This document shows positions 25,838-34,989 of a DNA stretch of 64,000 nucleotides, piece after piece. The position numbers and the translations under genes are program-made. The notes below the pieces were generated by a model. It did no database searches and had not been told where the DNA came from. It was given only the letters and a program-made list of their open reading frames with translations. Location: contig CADBBH010000001.1 of the NCBI GenBank assembly GCA_902792905.1, positions 62,001-126,000 on the forward strand, written 5' to 3'. Source of the stretch: Oscillospiraceae bacterium (GTDB taxonomy: Bacteria > Bacillota > Clostridia > Oscillospirales > Acutalibacteraceae). How positions within the stretch are numbered: position 1 is the stretch's first letter; each line of letters begins with the position of its first letter.

Positions 25838-26608
25838 ATGCGAACGGTCATTAAAATAGGAACTTCGACCCTGACCTATGAAACGGGCAGGATAAATATC
25901 AGACGTGTTGAACAACTCTGTAAAATCTTTTCCGATCTTAAAAATGCGGGTCACGAGATAATTCTCGTTTCGAGCGGCGCTATCGCAATGGGAGTCGGCA
26001 AGCTTAATCTCAGTTCAAAGCCGGATGATATCTCCGCAAAGCAGGCAGCCGCGGCAACAGGCCAGTGCGAGCTGATGTATATTTATGATCAGGAGTTTTC
26101 AAAATACAATCACAATATCGCCCAGCTTCTCATCACCTATGCCGATATTGAAAATGAAAAGAATCACAATAATTTCCGCAACACTTTAAATAAGCTGCTT
26201 GAATTCGGAGTAATACCGGTTATCAATGAAAATGACACAGTCTCAACTGAGGAATTCACAATCGGAGACAATGATACGCTTGCAGCGACGGTATCGGTCA
26301 GCGTCGGCGCTGATATGCTCATACTGCTCTCGGATATCGACGGTCTCTATGACGGCGACCCGAGAAAACATCCCGACGCAAATCTCATCAGCGAGGTGAA
26401 GGAAATCACCCCCGAAATAGAAGCAATGGCCGAAGGCAAAGGCACCGCTCTCGGGACGGGCGGCATGGAAACCAAAATTCATGCGGCAAAGACAGTTACG
26501 GAAAAGGGCATAGATATGGTTATCATCAACAGCAACAATCCCGAGGCCCTTTATGATACAGTCGAAGGAAAGCCGGTCGGCACTAAATTTTACGGAAAAG
26601 GGAAATAA
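25838..26608 (+). CDS. proB: Glutamate 5-kinase
   Basis: ProB makes gamma-glutamyl phosphate, the first step of proline synthesis. The amino-acid kinase fold is complete: KIGTST at the start, [13 protein letters not shown] (about 47-59), [20 protein letters not shown] and [12 protein letters not shown] near the end. At 256 residues it lacks the C-terminal PUA domain found in E. coli ProB, as in many clostridial forms. It starts 22 nt after its promoter and ends 1 nt before proA. Confidence 0.96.
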   Translation: MRTVIKIGTSTLTYETGRINIRRVEQLCKIFSDLKNAGHEIILVSSGAIAMGVGKLNLSSKPDDISAKQAAAATGQCELMYIYDQEFSKYNHNIAQLLITYADIENEKNHNNFRNTLNKLLEFGVIPVINENDTVSTEEFTIGDNDTLAATVSVSVGADMLILLSDIDGLYDGDPRKHPDANLISEVKEITPEIEAMAEGKGTALGTGGMETKIHAAKTVTEKGIDMVIINSNNPEALYDTVEGKPVGTKFYGKGK

Positions 26609-26609
26609 A

Positions 26610-27854
26610 ATGACTACTTCTCAGATACTTTCAAACGCAGTCAGTGCGAAACCGTCAATCCGTTCGCTCAGTGCGGAACAGAAGAACAGAGCGATAGAAG
26701 AAATGGCGCTTAAGCTCGAAAACTCCGCCGATGAAATTCTCAGGGAAAACACGGCTGATATTGATGCTTCAAAAGATAAGATTTCGCCCGTTATGATTGA
26801 TCGCTTGACTCTCACAAAAGATAGGATAGCAGGAATGGCTCAGGGAATGCGCGAGGTTGCCGCCCTGCCCGATCCCAACGGGAGGATAATCAGAGAAATC
26901 GGGCGTCCCAACGGACTTAACATTCAAAAGGTTGCAGTACCTATGGGCGTTATCGGAATCATTTATGAGAGCCGTCCGAATGTTACAAGCGACGCCGCAG
27001 TATTATGTTTCAAGAGTTCAAATGTCTGCGTGCTGAGAGGCGGCAAAGAAGCATACCGCACTTCAAAAGCGATTATCGGGGCGCTTCGCAGAGGGCTTAA
27101 AAAGCTTGGAATAAACCCCGATGTTATTCAGCTGATTGACGATACCACCAGAGAGAGCGCAAACGAAATGATGCGTGCGAGAGGTCAGATTGATTTGCTG
27201 ATTCCACGCGGAGGCAAAGGCCTTATCAGGGCAATCACGGAGAATGCCACCGTTCCCTGCATTGAAACGGGCACCGGCATCTGTCACATATATGTTGAAA
27301 AGACCGCGGATATTGAGAAGGCGCTCAATATAGTTGATAACGCGAAAACATCGCGTCCCTCGGTATGCAACGCCTGTGAGGTCTGCCTGGTTGACAAGGC
27401 AATCGCCGATAAATTCCTGCCGGCACTCAAAGAAAGACTTACCGAAGGCAGAGAAAATCCCGTAAAGTTTGTCGTTGACGACAAGGCTGAGAAGATAATC
27501 GGGGGTACTCCGGCCGGCGAAGACGGATTTGACACTGAGTTTCTTGATTACATTCTCGCAGTAAAAGTGGTTGACGGGGTTGAAGAAGCGGTTGATCATA
27601 TCCTCGCTCATTCGACAAAACACTCCGAGGCAATAGTCACCGCAGACAGCGCGGCAGCGGAGTATTTTGTCAACAACACAGACAGCGCGGCGGTCTATGT
27701 AAACGCTTCCACAAGATTCACGGACGGCGGAGAATTCGGGCTCGGCTGCGAAATGGGAATATCAACCCAGAAGATGCACGCGAGAGGCCCGATGGGACTT
27801 GAAGAACTGATGACTTATCATTATGTTATTAAAGGAAACGGACAGGTGAGATAA
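26610..27854 (+). CDS. proA: Glutamate-5-semialdehyde dehydrogenase
   Basis: ProA reduces gamma-glutamyl phosphate to the semialdehyde with NADPH. Recognisable blocks are [40 protein letters not shown], the catalytic Cys in SVCNACE, and the C-terminal [26 protein letters not shown] start it at ATG 26610 (414 residues) just after the proB stop; an upstream in-frame extension would overlap proB. It forms the middle of proBAC, and proC begins directly after its stop. Confidence 0.97.
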   Translation: MTTSQILSNAVSAKPSIRSLSAEQKNRAIEEMALKLENSADEILRENTADIDASKDKISPVMIDRLTLTKDRIAGMAQGMREVAALPDPNGRIIREIGRPNGLNIQKVAVPMGVIGIIYESRPNVTSDAAVLCFKSSNVCVLRGGKEAYRTSKAIIGALRRGLKKLGINPDVIQLIDDTTRESANEMMRARGQIDLLIPRGGKGLIRAITENATVPCIETGTGICHIYVEKTADIEKALNIVDNAKTSRPSVCNACEVCLVDKAIADKFLPALKERLTEGRENPVKFVVDDKAEKIIGGTPAGEDGFDTEFLDYILAVKVVDGVEEAVDHILAHSTKHSEAIVTADSAAAEYFVNNTDSAAVYVNASTRFTDGGEFGLGCEMGISTQKMHARGPMGLEELMTYHYVIKGNGQVR

Positions 27855-28652
27855 ATGTTTAAATTCGGATTTATCGGAGCGGGCAATATGGGTTCCGCAC
27901 TCGCAAAGGCAATCTGCAATAAAGTCGGCGAAAATGAAGTTGTAATCTGTGACGCTGATTCTTCAAAAGCGCAGGCGCTTGCGGAAAAACTCGGCTGCGA
28001 ATGCGGTGACATTCATAAGGTTGCCGATGAAAGCAAATATATATTCATCGCCGTTAAGCCCCAGACTCTGCCCGCGATGTTCGCTGAAATAAGCGGTCTG
28101 CTCAGCGCAAGGGATGACAGATTCATTCTCGTCTCTATGGCGGCAGGCACGAAAATTGAAAAAATCGAATCGCTTGCAGGCGTTAAATGCCCTGTTATAA
28201 GAATCATGCCGAATGTCGCTGCATCTGTCGGCGCGGCAATGACTCTCTGCGCGAGGAATAAACTCACAAGCGAGCAGGAATACGATTATTTTATAGACGC
28301 GATGAGTGCTTCGGGAAAGCTCGACAAGGTCGAGGAAGAAAAGATTGACGCTTATTCACTTGTCACCGGGTGCGGCCCAGCCTGGGTATATCTTATGATT
28401 GAGGCACTGGCGGACGGTCAGGTGGATATCGGAGTTCCCAGAGATAAAGCATATCTCTACACGGCTCAGATGGTTGAGGGAGCAGCAAAGCTAATGCTCG
28501 AGAGCGGCAAGATTCCGGCGGCACTCAAGGATTCGGTATGCAGCCCCGGCGGTACTACAATAGAGGGAGTCCGAGCACTTGAAAACGGCAATTTCCGTTC
28601 TGCACTCATAGACGCAGTCAGAGCTTCATACAATAAAACACTGAATATGTGA
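27855..28652 (+). CDS. proC: Pyrroline-5-carboxylate reductase
   Basis: ProC performs the last step of proline synthesis. It has the Rossmann motif GFIGAGNMGSALAKA (residues 4-18), IAVKPQTL, IRIMPNVAASVGAAMT and the C-terminal signature SVCSPGGTTIEGVRALE. At 265 residues it is full length. It follows the proA stop without a gap, so proBAC is one unit giving the complete route from glutamate to proline. Confidence 0.97.
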   Translation: MFKFGFIGAGNMGSALAKAICNKVGENEVVICDADSSKAQALAEKLGCECGDIHKVADESKYIFIAVKPQTLPAMFAEISGLLSARDDRFILVSMAAGTKIEKIESLAGVKCPVIRIMPNVAASVGAAMTLCARNKLTSEQEYDYFIDAMSASGKLDKVEEEKIDAYSLVTGCGPAWVYLMIEALADGQVDIGVPRDKAYLYTAQMVEGAAKLMLESGKIPAALKDSVCSPGGTTIEGVRALENGNFRSALIDAVRASYNKTLNM

Positions 28653-28653
28653 T

Positions 28654-28685
28654 AAAAGGCACGGAATAATCCGTGCCTTTTTATT
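28654..28685 (+). terminator. proBAC terminator
   Basis: AAAAGGCACGGA (28654-28665) / TCCGTGCCTTTT (28670-28681), 12-bp stem with a 4-nt loop, then further T and A residues. From here to 28872 I see only AT-rich spacer with no clear single promoter. Confidence 0.9.
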
Positions 28686-28872
28686 ATTCTCTCCCGCCCG
28701 TCGTTTTACACATTAATTTATTCTTTTTTTAGGCATTTTCACAAGATTGACCGTATAGAAATACAGCTTTTTCCGATTTGTTCATACTATGTTAATATTT
28801 ATAGTATAAATTAAACTACAGTATAAAAATATACTTTAATTAAAATTCTTCAAAGGAAAAAGGAAGCAAACT

Positions 28873-29103
28873 ATGAAAAAGATTATTTCCAAGAGAGAGT
28901 ATGATACCTCAAAATCCGAACTCATCAAGAAGGTAACCGTAGGCACATTCGGCGATCCCGCCGGCTACGAAGAGACTCTCTACAAGACCGAAAAAGGTTA
29001 TTTCTTCCTCTATGTAAACGGCGGCGAAGAATCCCCCTACACCAAGGAAGATATCAAGTGCATGAGCGCCAAGAAAGCAGAAGAGTGGCTCGCAAACAAA
29101 TAA
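28873..29103 (+). CDS. Small conserved protein of unknown function (76 aa)
   Basis: AAGGAAG precedes the ATG and the frame is closed by its own terminator, so the gene is convincing. The sequence is charged, with GYEETLYKTEKGYFFLYVNGGEE near the centre (residues 36-58). That middle pattern recalls short clostridial proteins with the layout EETLYxxxxGxFFLYxxGG that occur in many genomes, often singly. No signal peptide or double-glycine leader is present, so it does not look like a peptide substrate for the ABC exporter downstream. Function unknown. Confidence 0.8.
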   Translation: MKKIISKREYDTSKSELIKKVTVGTFGDPAGYEETLYKTEKGYFFLYVNGGEESPYTKEDIKCMSAKKAEEWLANK

Positions 29104-29118
29104 TCAATATGCACTGCA

Positions 29119-29149
29119 ACTGTCGGGGCAACAGCCTCGGCAGTTTTTT
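29119..29149 (+). terminator. Terminator after the 76-aa gene
   Basis: ACTGTCGGGG (29119-29128) / CCTCGGCAGT (29135-29144), 10-bp stem with two G-T pairs, followed by six T residues. Confidence 0.85.
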
Positions 29150-29185
29150 CTTCATTTATGTGGCTTTCAAATGCGCTTTTGATAA

Positions 29186-29214
29186 TTGACTCATAATCAT
29201 ATCGATGATATAAT
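29186..29214 (+). promoter_or_regulatory. Promoter of the ABC exporter pair
   Basis: TTGACT (29186-29191), 17-nt spacer, TATAAT (29209-29214), 39 nt before the ATG at 29254. Confidence 0.75.
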
Positions 29215-29253
29215 TCAAATGTATTTGTCATAATAGTAATAAGGGGTGAAAAG

Positions 29254-31065
29254 ATGAGGTATATAAAACTCCAGAAAGAGAAGGCGCCGGTCGTCAAAAA
29301 TGTTGTCTGGGCGCTGAAGCTTATCCTGAAAACCGATAAGCGTCTGCCGATGAGCGCTTTGCTCATGCAGTTTTCGTCGAGCTTTTTTCATGTGTATGTA
29401 AAGAACATACTGTTTCTCAAGACGCTGCTCACTGTCATTGACTCGAGGGGCGATTTCTCGCAGTATATAAAATACCTGCTGATGTTCCTGGCAGTATCGG
29501 TGCTGTGCGAAGCTCTGTCATGGTATGGAAGCTATGTGAATTACTCTTCCGTAAAGGTTGTGCTCAAAAAGCTGAATAATCTTATATTCAGGAAGGCCCT
29601 TTCCCTCGATGTCGCAAATTACGAAGACCCGCAGTTTTATGATAAATATCAGCGTGCGACAGATATAACCGACAGGGGCTATTTCCATATTCTTTGCAAC
29701 AGTGTCGCTTCGATTTTCGGCACTGTATTCTCGTTGATTCTTGTTATTATAACGGTTATTCAGGTTAATCCTCTGTATCTGCTTTTTACGCTTCCGTCAA
29801 CCGCTGTTTTCGCAGTTGAACTCGCGAAGAGCAGAAAGCTCTACAAACGCGACCTGGCGATGACCGGCAATGAGAGAGTGAAGGCATATATCAAACGCAC
29901 TGTTTTTCTGCGCGAATATTCGAAAGATATGCGCACCTCCAATATTTTCCTCGTAATGATGAAAAGATTTGAAGCCGCGGTAAAGGCGAATATAATGATT
30001 TACAAAGAATATGGCTTTCCTCTTTTCATTTACAGCACTGTCAGCTCATTTTTCTCCGAATTTCTGCCGACTGTCGGCACCTATGCCCTCGCAGGCGGTC
30101 AGTTCATTTATACCGATACAATGACGATTTCTGCTTTTTCGGTCGTCATAAGTTCAATAAACTCGGTCAACCGTGCCGCAAATTCGCTTGTCAGCGCATT
30201 CAACAACATTTCACAGCTCGCTCTGTATTTCAGCAATCTGAGAGAGTTCTTTGATTATGAGCCGGGAGTTAATTCCGGAAAAGAGATCCCCGGTAAATTT
30301 GAATCTCTTGAATTCAGGAATGTATCCTTCCGCTATCTCGGCGCCGAAACCGATTCTCTTAAAAAAGTTTCGTTTACCCTCAACAAAGGAGAGAAACTTG
30401 CCGTTGTCGGCCTCAACGGCGCGGGCAAGACTACTCTCGTAAAACTGATGATGAGGTTTTATGATCCGACCGAGGGTGAAATACTCTACAACGGCAGAAA
30501 TATAAAAGAATTCGATATTGAAAAATACCGTCTGCTGTTCGGCGCGGTTTTCCAGGATTATAAGAATTTTGCGCTCTCCGTCAATGAGAACGTAATATGC
30601 AGAGTGTGCGAAGACAGCGACCGTGCCTTTGCCGAGGAAGCGATGAAAAACAGCGGCGCATGGGATAAGATTTCCACCCTTCCCGATAAGGGCGAAACCG
30701 TGCTGACAAAGGAATTTGACAAAAACGGCGTCGGTCTCTCGGGCGGCGAAAACCAGAAACTTTCAACAGCACGTCTCTTCGCTCACGATTTTGAGATTGC
30801 TGTGCTCGACGAGCCATCATCTGCGCTCGATCCGGTTGCCGAATACAAAATGTATGATAATCTTGTCAGGGCTACCGAAGGCAAATCAGTGGTCTATATC
30901 TCCCACCGTCTCTCGAGCGCCGTGCTCTCGGACAGAATCATCGTGCTCGACGGCGGTTCAATAGCCGAGCGCGGAAATCATACCGAGCTTCTTGCTTTAG
31001 GTGGCATATACGCGGAAATGTTCAATCATCAGGCTGAAGCCTACGGAAAAGCGGAGGTGGGCTGA
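29254..31065 (+). CDS. ABC exporter half-transporter, subunit 1
   Basis: This is a type IV (ABCB-like) half-transporter: six helices in residues 1-320, then an ATPase domain with Walker A GLNGAGKTTL (about 384-393), signature LSGGENQK, Walker B AVLDEPSSALDP and the H-loop SHRLSS. The catalytic Glu after Walker B is kept. At 603 residues it is of usual length. It partners with the gene 1 nt downstream to form a heterodimer. The substrate is not evident; no peptidase domain or accessory protein is fused or adjacent. Confidence 0.93.
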   Translation: MRYIKLQKEKAPVVKNVVWALKLILKTDKRLPMSALLMQFSSSFFHVYVKNILFLKTLLTVIDSRGDFSQYIKYLLMFLAVSVLCEALSWYGSYVNYSSVKVVLKKLNNLIFRKALSLDVANYEDPQFYDKYQRATDITDRGYFHILCNSVASIFGTVFSLILVIITVIQVNPLYLLFTLPSTAVFAVELAKSRKLYKRDLAMTGNERVKAYIKRTVFLREYSKDMRTSNIFLVMMKRFEAAVKANIMIYKEYGFPLFIYSTVSSFFSEFLPTVGTYALAGGQFIYTDTMTISAFSVVISSINSVNRAANSLVSAFNNISQLALYFSNLREFFDYEPGVNSGKEIPGKFESLEFRNVSFRYLGAETDSLKKVSFTLNKGEKLAVVGLNGAGKTTLVKLMMRFYDPTEGEILYNGRNIKEFDIEKYRLLFGAVFQDYKNFALSVNENVICRVCEDSDRAFAEEAMKNSGAWDKISTLPDKGETVLTKEFDKNGVGLSGGENQKLSTARLFAHDFEIAVLDEPSSALDPVAEYKMYDNLVRATEGKSVVYISHRLSSAVLSDRIIVLDGGSIAERGNHTELLALGGIYAEMFNHQAEAYGKAEVG

Positions 31066-31066
31066 G

Positions 31067-32875
31067 ATGAAGAAACTTAAGAATACCACCTCAATGATAG
31101 GGCATATGATTTATTTCGTTCGCCTGATGTTCTCGATTTCACCGGTATTTGTCATTCTGGAATTGATATACGGACTGTTATTGAGAGTCCCGGGGCGGCT
31201 TATCAGCGTGCTTGGAATGAAATACATTATCGATGTTGTCGAGAGCGGAGAGAATCTTGAGCGGATCTGGATCGGCGTCGGAGTAATTGCAGCCATACTT
31301 GTTATATCCCATCTGCTCTCCTGGCTCTACATGGAGTTTTACTGGAACATCGCCAAAGAAAAGCTTTCGGCAGGCCTGTGCAAAAAGCTCTATGAAAAAG
31401 CTCGTGAAATTGACCTGGAGGAATACGACAATCCCGGGTTTTACAATGATTTTATCCTCACTATCGAGACGAGCGCAGATAACATTCAGAATCTGCTAAA
31501 CTTCGTGAGAAATTATTTCACGGAATTTGTGCTGCTTTTCACAATAGGCGCGGTCATTTTCACTATTGACCCGATATGCCTGCTGATAATTGTAGTTACG
31601 GTAATTATCTTCCTGCCTTTTAGCGGGATAGTCGGCAATCTGCATATGGGCAGGCGCAAAGATAATGCCGAACTTCACCACAGATCCGATTATTTCCAGC
31701 GTATTTTCTATCTTCAGGATTACGCAAAAGAAGTGCGTATGAATAATATCAGCCCTCTGCTGATTAACCGGTATAACGAGGCGGCAGATGCCGTTATTGA
31801 AAACCAGAATAAATACTGGAAAAAGATTTCATTCTTCTCCGGACTTCAGGAGACGGGTATAGATGTGCTGGGATTAATGTTCGTGCTTCCAGCCTATCTC
31901 GGATACTGCGTGCTCGTGAAGCACAACATCGGCGCAGGTGATTTTGTCGCAAGTTTCAACGGCGCATATCAGATTGCGATTTCAATAGAATTCCTGACGG
32001 TAACGGCGCTCATGGTATTCTCGGAAAGAGGAAAGATGATTGAGAAATACCGCGAATTCCTTGCCTGCACACCGAAAATAAAGGGCGGCGAAGAGACCGC
32101 CTCATGTGAAAAACCGGAAACAATCGAAATCAAGAATCTGAGCTTCACATATCCCGGCAGCGATCATCCGGTATTGAAGAATATCAATCTGACGATTAAG
32201 CCTTATGAAAAGATTGCACTTGTCGGCTACAACGGAGCCGGAAAGACAACGCTGACGAATCTGCTCCTGCGTCTTTATGAGGCAAGCGATGGCGAAATAC
32301 TTATCGGCGGCAAAAACATCAAGGATGTTACACTCGAGTCCCACAAAAACCGTTTCGCCGCAGTTTTCCAGGATTTCCAGACCTACGCCTGCACCATAGG
32401 AGAAAATGTGGCGCTGGATGTGAATCCGGATAAAGACAGAGTTACTCAGGCACTAAAACACAGCGGATTCTCGAAGCCGCTTAAGAACGGCGTTGACACG
32501 GAAATTCTGCGTGAATTCGACGAAAGCGGAACTATGCTCTCGGGCGGAGAAAGCCAGAAAATGGCGGTTTCAAGGGCGTTTTATAAAGACTGCCCTTATG
32601 CCATTCTCGACGAGCCCTCGGCAAATCTCGACCCGATTGCCGAGTATGAGTTGAATAAAACAATGCTTGAAGCGGCTGAGCATAAAACCGTCATCTTCAT
32701 ATCGCACCGCCTTTCGACCACGGTCGGCGCGGATAGAATCTATGTGATGGCAGACGGCGAAATCATTGAAAGCGGCTCTCACGCCGAACTGATGGAAAAG
32801 AACGGCACCTATGCCTATATGTTCAATCTCCAGGCGGAGAAATACAGGCAGGATAAAGCAAAAGAAAACATTTGA
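31067..32875 (+). CDS. ABC exporter half-transporter, subunit 2
   Basis: Same architecture as its upstream partner: six helices, then Walker A GYNGAGKTTL, signature LSGGESQK, Walker B AILDEPSANLDP and SHRLST. Both subunits keep the catalytic Glu, so neither ATP site is obviously dead, unlike some heterodimeric exporters. I start it at ATG 31067, with GGAGG upstream inside the previous gene, which gives 602 residues. Its stop codon is embedded in the -35 element of the thrS promoter. Confidence 0.93.
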   Translation: MKKLKNTTSMIGHMIYFVRLMFSISPVFVILELIYGLLLRVPGRLISVLGMKYIIDVVESGENLERIWIGVGVIAAILVISHLLSWLYMEFYWNIAKEKLSAGLCKKLYEKAREIDLEEYDNPGFYNDFILTIETSADNIQNLLNFVRNYFTEFVLLFTIGAVIFTIDPICLLIIVVTVIIFLPFSGIVGNLHMGRRKDNAELHHRSDYFQRIFYLQDYAKEVRMNNISPLLINRYNEAADAVIENQNKYWKKISFFSGLQETGIDVLGLMFVLPAYLGYCVLVKHNIGAGDFVASFNGAYQIAISIEFLTVTALMVFSERGKMIEKYREFLACTPKIKGGEETASCEKPETIEIKNLSFTYPGSDHPVLKNINLTIKPYEKIALVGYNGAGKTTLTNLLLRLYEASDGEILIGGKNIKDVTLESHKNRFAAVFQDFQTYACTIGENVALDVNPDKDRVTQALKHSGFSKPLKNGVDTEILREFDESGTMLSGGESQKMAVSRAFYKDCPYAILDEPSANLDPIAEYELNKTMLEAAEHKTVIFISHRLSTTVGADRIYVMADGEIIESGSHAELMEKNGTYAYMFNLQAEKYRQDKAKENI

Positions 32876-32900
32876 CATTTATTGAAAGCGGTTATATAAT
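32872..32900 (+). promoter_or_regulatory. thrS promoter (overlaps the previous stop codon)
   Basis: TTGACA (32872-32877), 17-nt spacer, TATAAT (32895-32900): full consensus. The TGA of TTGACA is the stop codon of the upstream ABC gene. Confidence 0.88.
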
Positions 32901-32906
32901 ATATTC

Positions 32907-33110
32907 CGTTAAAGGCAGAGAAGGAGACCGAATCCGTAGCGGAACACCCCAGAGAGATGCGCCCCGGCTGAAAGCGCATTGTGTGACAGCGGAGGAGACC
33001 GCTCCCGAGCCGCCCGCGAAACAAGCGGAGCCGTTTCCCGCGTTAAGGGCCAAGAGTTAAATTCAAGGTGGAACCGTGCAAAGCACCCTTGTGATACAGG
33101 GGTGCTTTTA
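32907..33110 (+). ncRNA. T-box riboswitch, threonine type
   Basis: The leader ahead of thrS carries the T-box core AAGGTGGAACCGTGC (33065-33079), which forms the antiterminator and pairs with the NCCA end of uncharged tRNA. Stem I features are visible: AGAGAGATGCGC (32951-32962), the distal GGCTGAAAGCGCAT segment, and a specifier region GGAGACC followed by GCTCCCGAGC. The candidate specifier codon is ACC (32998-33000), a threonine codon, agreeing with the downstream gene. When tRNA-Thr is charged, the terminator at 33081-33107 should form instead. Confidence 0.92.
33081..33110 (+). terminator. T-box regulated terminator
   Basis: AAGCACCCTTGT (33081-33092) / ACAGGGGTGCTT (33096-33107) with a short loop, one G-T pair, and a TTTTATTT tail starting at the end of the stem. 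It competes with the T-box antiterminator. Confidence 0.9.
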
Positions 33111-33149
33111 TTTATTGCAACGTGAATAATTCTCAAAGGAGATAAAGAT

Positions 33150-34946
33150 ATGAAAATCATTTACAGAGACGGAACTGTTGCGGAATGTCCGCCCGAAGAA
33201 GTTCAGCATGTCCTTCGCCATTCAACGGCTCACTGCATGGCTCAGGCAATTCAGCGCCTCTGGCCAGATGCGGATTTCGCATACGGCCCCGCGACCGAAA
33301 AGGGCTTCTACTATGATGTTGACCTCGGCGACAGAAAACTGACCGATGAGGACCTTGCAGCTATCGAAAAGGAAATGAAAAAGATAGTCAAGGAGAATAT
33401 CCCCGTTAAGCCCTTCATCCTGCCGAGGGACGAAGCTGTCAAGCTCATGCACGAGCGCGGCGCAAAATACAAGGAGGAGCATATCGGCGACCTTGATGAG
33501 GATGCCGTCATCAGTTTCTATCAGCAGGGCGATTATATCGATATGTGTGTCGGCCCCCATGTCTGCTATACCAAGGCTCTCAAGGCCTTCAAAATCACTC
33601 AGCAGAGCGGCGCTTACTGGAAAAACGATTCCGAGAACAAGATGCTCACCAGAATCAACGGTGTCGCCTTCCAGACTCAGGAAGAGCTTGAAGAATATGA
33701 GAAGGCCGTCGAGGAAGCCAAGCAGCGCGACCATCGCAAGATAGGCAAGGAAATGGGCCTTTTCATGACCGACGAGCTTGTCGGCAGAGGACTTCCGATG
33801 TTCCTTTCAAAGGGATATACCGTCTGGCAGGAACTTGAAAACTATATCAAGGATAAAGAGCGCAAACTCGGTTATCATCATGTTATGACTCCCTGTGTCG
33901 GCACTGTTCAGCTCTATAAGACCTCCGGTCACTGGGACCATTATAAAGAGAATATGTTCCCGCCTATGGAGGTCGAGGGCGAAAGCTTTGTTCTGCGCCC
34001 GATGAACTGCCCGCACCATATGATGATTTACGCCAACAAGCCTCATTCATATAAAGAGTTGCCCATCCGTATCGGCGAAATTGCCCACGATTTCAGATTT
34101 GAATCATCAGGCACGCTCAAGGGAATTGAGAGAGGCCGCCATTTCTGTCAGAATGACGCACACCTCTTTGTCACACCCGAGCAAATCAAAGATGAGGTCG
34201 CCAAGGTAGTCGCTCTTATCCGCGATGTCTATGAGGATTTCGGAATTACCAATTACCGCTGTGTTCTCTCTCTGCGCGATCCGGAGGATAAGAAAAAGTA
34301 TCATCAGGATGACGAAATGTGGGATAAGGCGGAGAGCGCACTGCGCGAGGTTATGACCGATCTAGGTCTTGATTTTACAGAGGAAATCGGCGAAGCCGCC
34401 TTCTATGGTCCGAAGCTTGACGTAAATGTTACCCCCGCAGTCGGCGCCGAATATACCCTCTCGACCTGCCAACTTGACTTCTGCCTGCCCATGAAATTCG
34501 ATCTCAAATACATCGACAGCGACCAGAGCGAAAAGACACCCGTCGTACTTCACCGCGCAATTCTCGGCTCGCTCGACAGGTTCATGGCATATATCATCGA
34601 AGAAACAAAGGGCAAATTCCCGGTCTGGCTCGCTCCTCTTCAGGTCAAGGTGCTTCCCGTTTCTGAGAAGACCATGGACTACGCAACAGAGGTTTATGAG
34701 GCAATTTCAAAGGCCGATATCAGAGTTCAGCTCGATGACAGAAATGAAAAAATCGGATATAAAATCCGCGAGGCACAGCAGATTGACCGTGCTCCCTATA
34801 TGCTCATAATCGGAGCCAAAGAGGCGGAGAGCGGAATAGTCAGTGTCAGAAGCCGCGATACAGGCGAAACAGCCGAAATGTCACTCGATGATTTCATCTC
34901 GAAAGTCAAAGACGAAATCAAGAACAAAGTCAGATTCAGCAAATAA
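33150..34946 (+). CDS. thrS: Threonyl-tRNA synthetase with truncated N-terminus
   Basis: ThrRS charges tRNA-Thr. The editing domain (HSTAH at residues 24-28; MCVGPH further on), class II motif 2 region (RFESSGTLKGIERGRHFCQNDAH), PMNCPHHM, and motif 3 (VVLHRAILGSLDRF) are present, then the anticodon-binding domain. In most bacteria HSTAH lies near residue 70, after a TGS domain; here only about 20 residues precede it, so most of TGS is missing. There is no upstream in-frame extension, as the T-box terminator ends 40 nt before the ATG. Total 598 residues versus about 640 usually. Confidence 0.96.
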   Translation: MKIIYRDGTVAECPPEEVQHVLRHSTAHCMAQAIQRLWPDADFAYGPATEKGFYYDVDLGDRKLTDEDLAAIEKEMKKIVKENIPVKPFILPRDEAVKLMHERGAKYKEEHIGDLDEDAVISFYQQGDYIDMCVGPHVCYTKALKAFKITQQSGAYWKNDSENKMLTRINGVAFQTQEELEEYEKAVEEAKQRDHRKIGKEMGLFMTDELVGRGLPMFLSKGYTVWQELENYIKDKERKLGYHHVMTPCVGTVQLYKTSGHWDHYKENMFPPMEVEGESFVLRPMNCPHHMMIYANKPHSYKELPIRIGEIAHDFRFESSGTLKGIERGRHFCQNDAHLFVTPEQIKDEVAKVVALIRDVYEDFGITNYRCVLSLRDPEDKKKYHQDDEMWDKAESALREVMTDLGLDFTEEIGEAAFYGPKLDVNVTPAVGAEYTLSTCQLDFCLPMKFDLKYIDSDQSEKTPVVLHRAILGSLDRFMAYIIEETKGKFPVWLAPLQVKVLPVSEKTMDYATEVYEAISKADIRVQLDDRNEKIGYKIREAQQIDRAPYMLIIGAKEAESGIVSVRSRDTGETAEMSLDDFISKVKDEIKNKVRFSK

Positions 34947-34957
34947 GCAAAAGAATT

Positions 34958-34989
34958 ACGCCGCATCGGTTGATGCGGCGTGGTTTTTT
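34958..34989. terminator. thrS terminator
   Basis: ACGCCGCATC (34958-34967) / GATGCGGCGT (34972-34981), perfect 10-bp stem with a 4-nt loop, then GG and a run of seven T. It lies between convergent genes. Confidence 0.9.

Noticed and set aside
28686-28872. AT-rich spacer with repeated AGTATAAA-like words as a possible regulatory RNA
   Set aside because: No stable hairpin or known riboswitch core is visible; the repeats look like low-complexity AT sequence.
28873-29103. 76-aa protein as a bacteriocin precursor for the adjacent ABC exporter
   Set aside because: It has no leader with double glycine, no Cys/Ser/Thr-rich core, and is on a separate transcript closed by a terminator.
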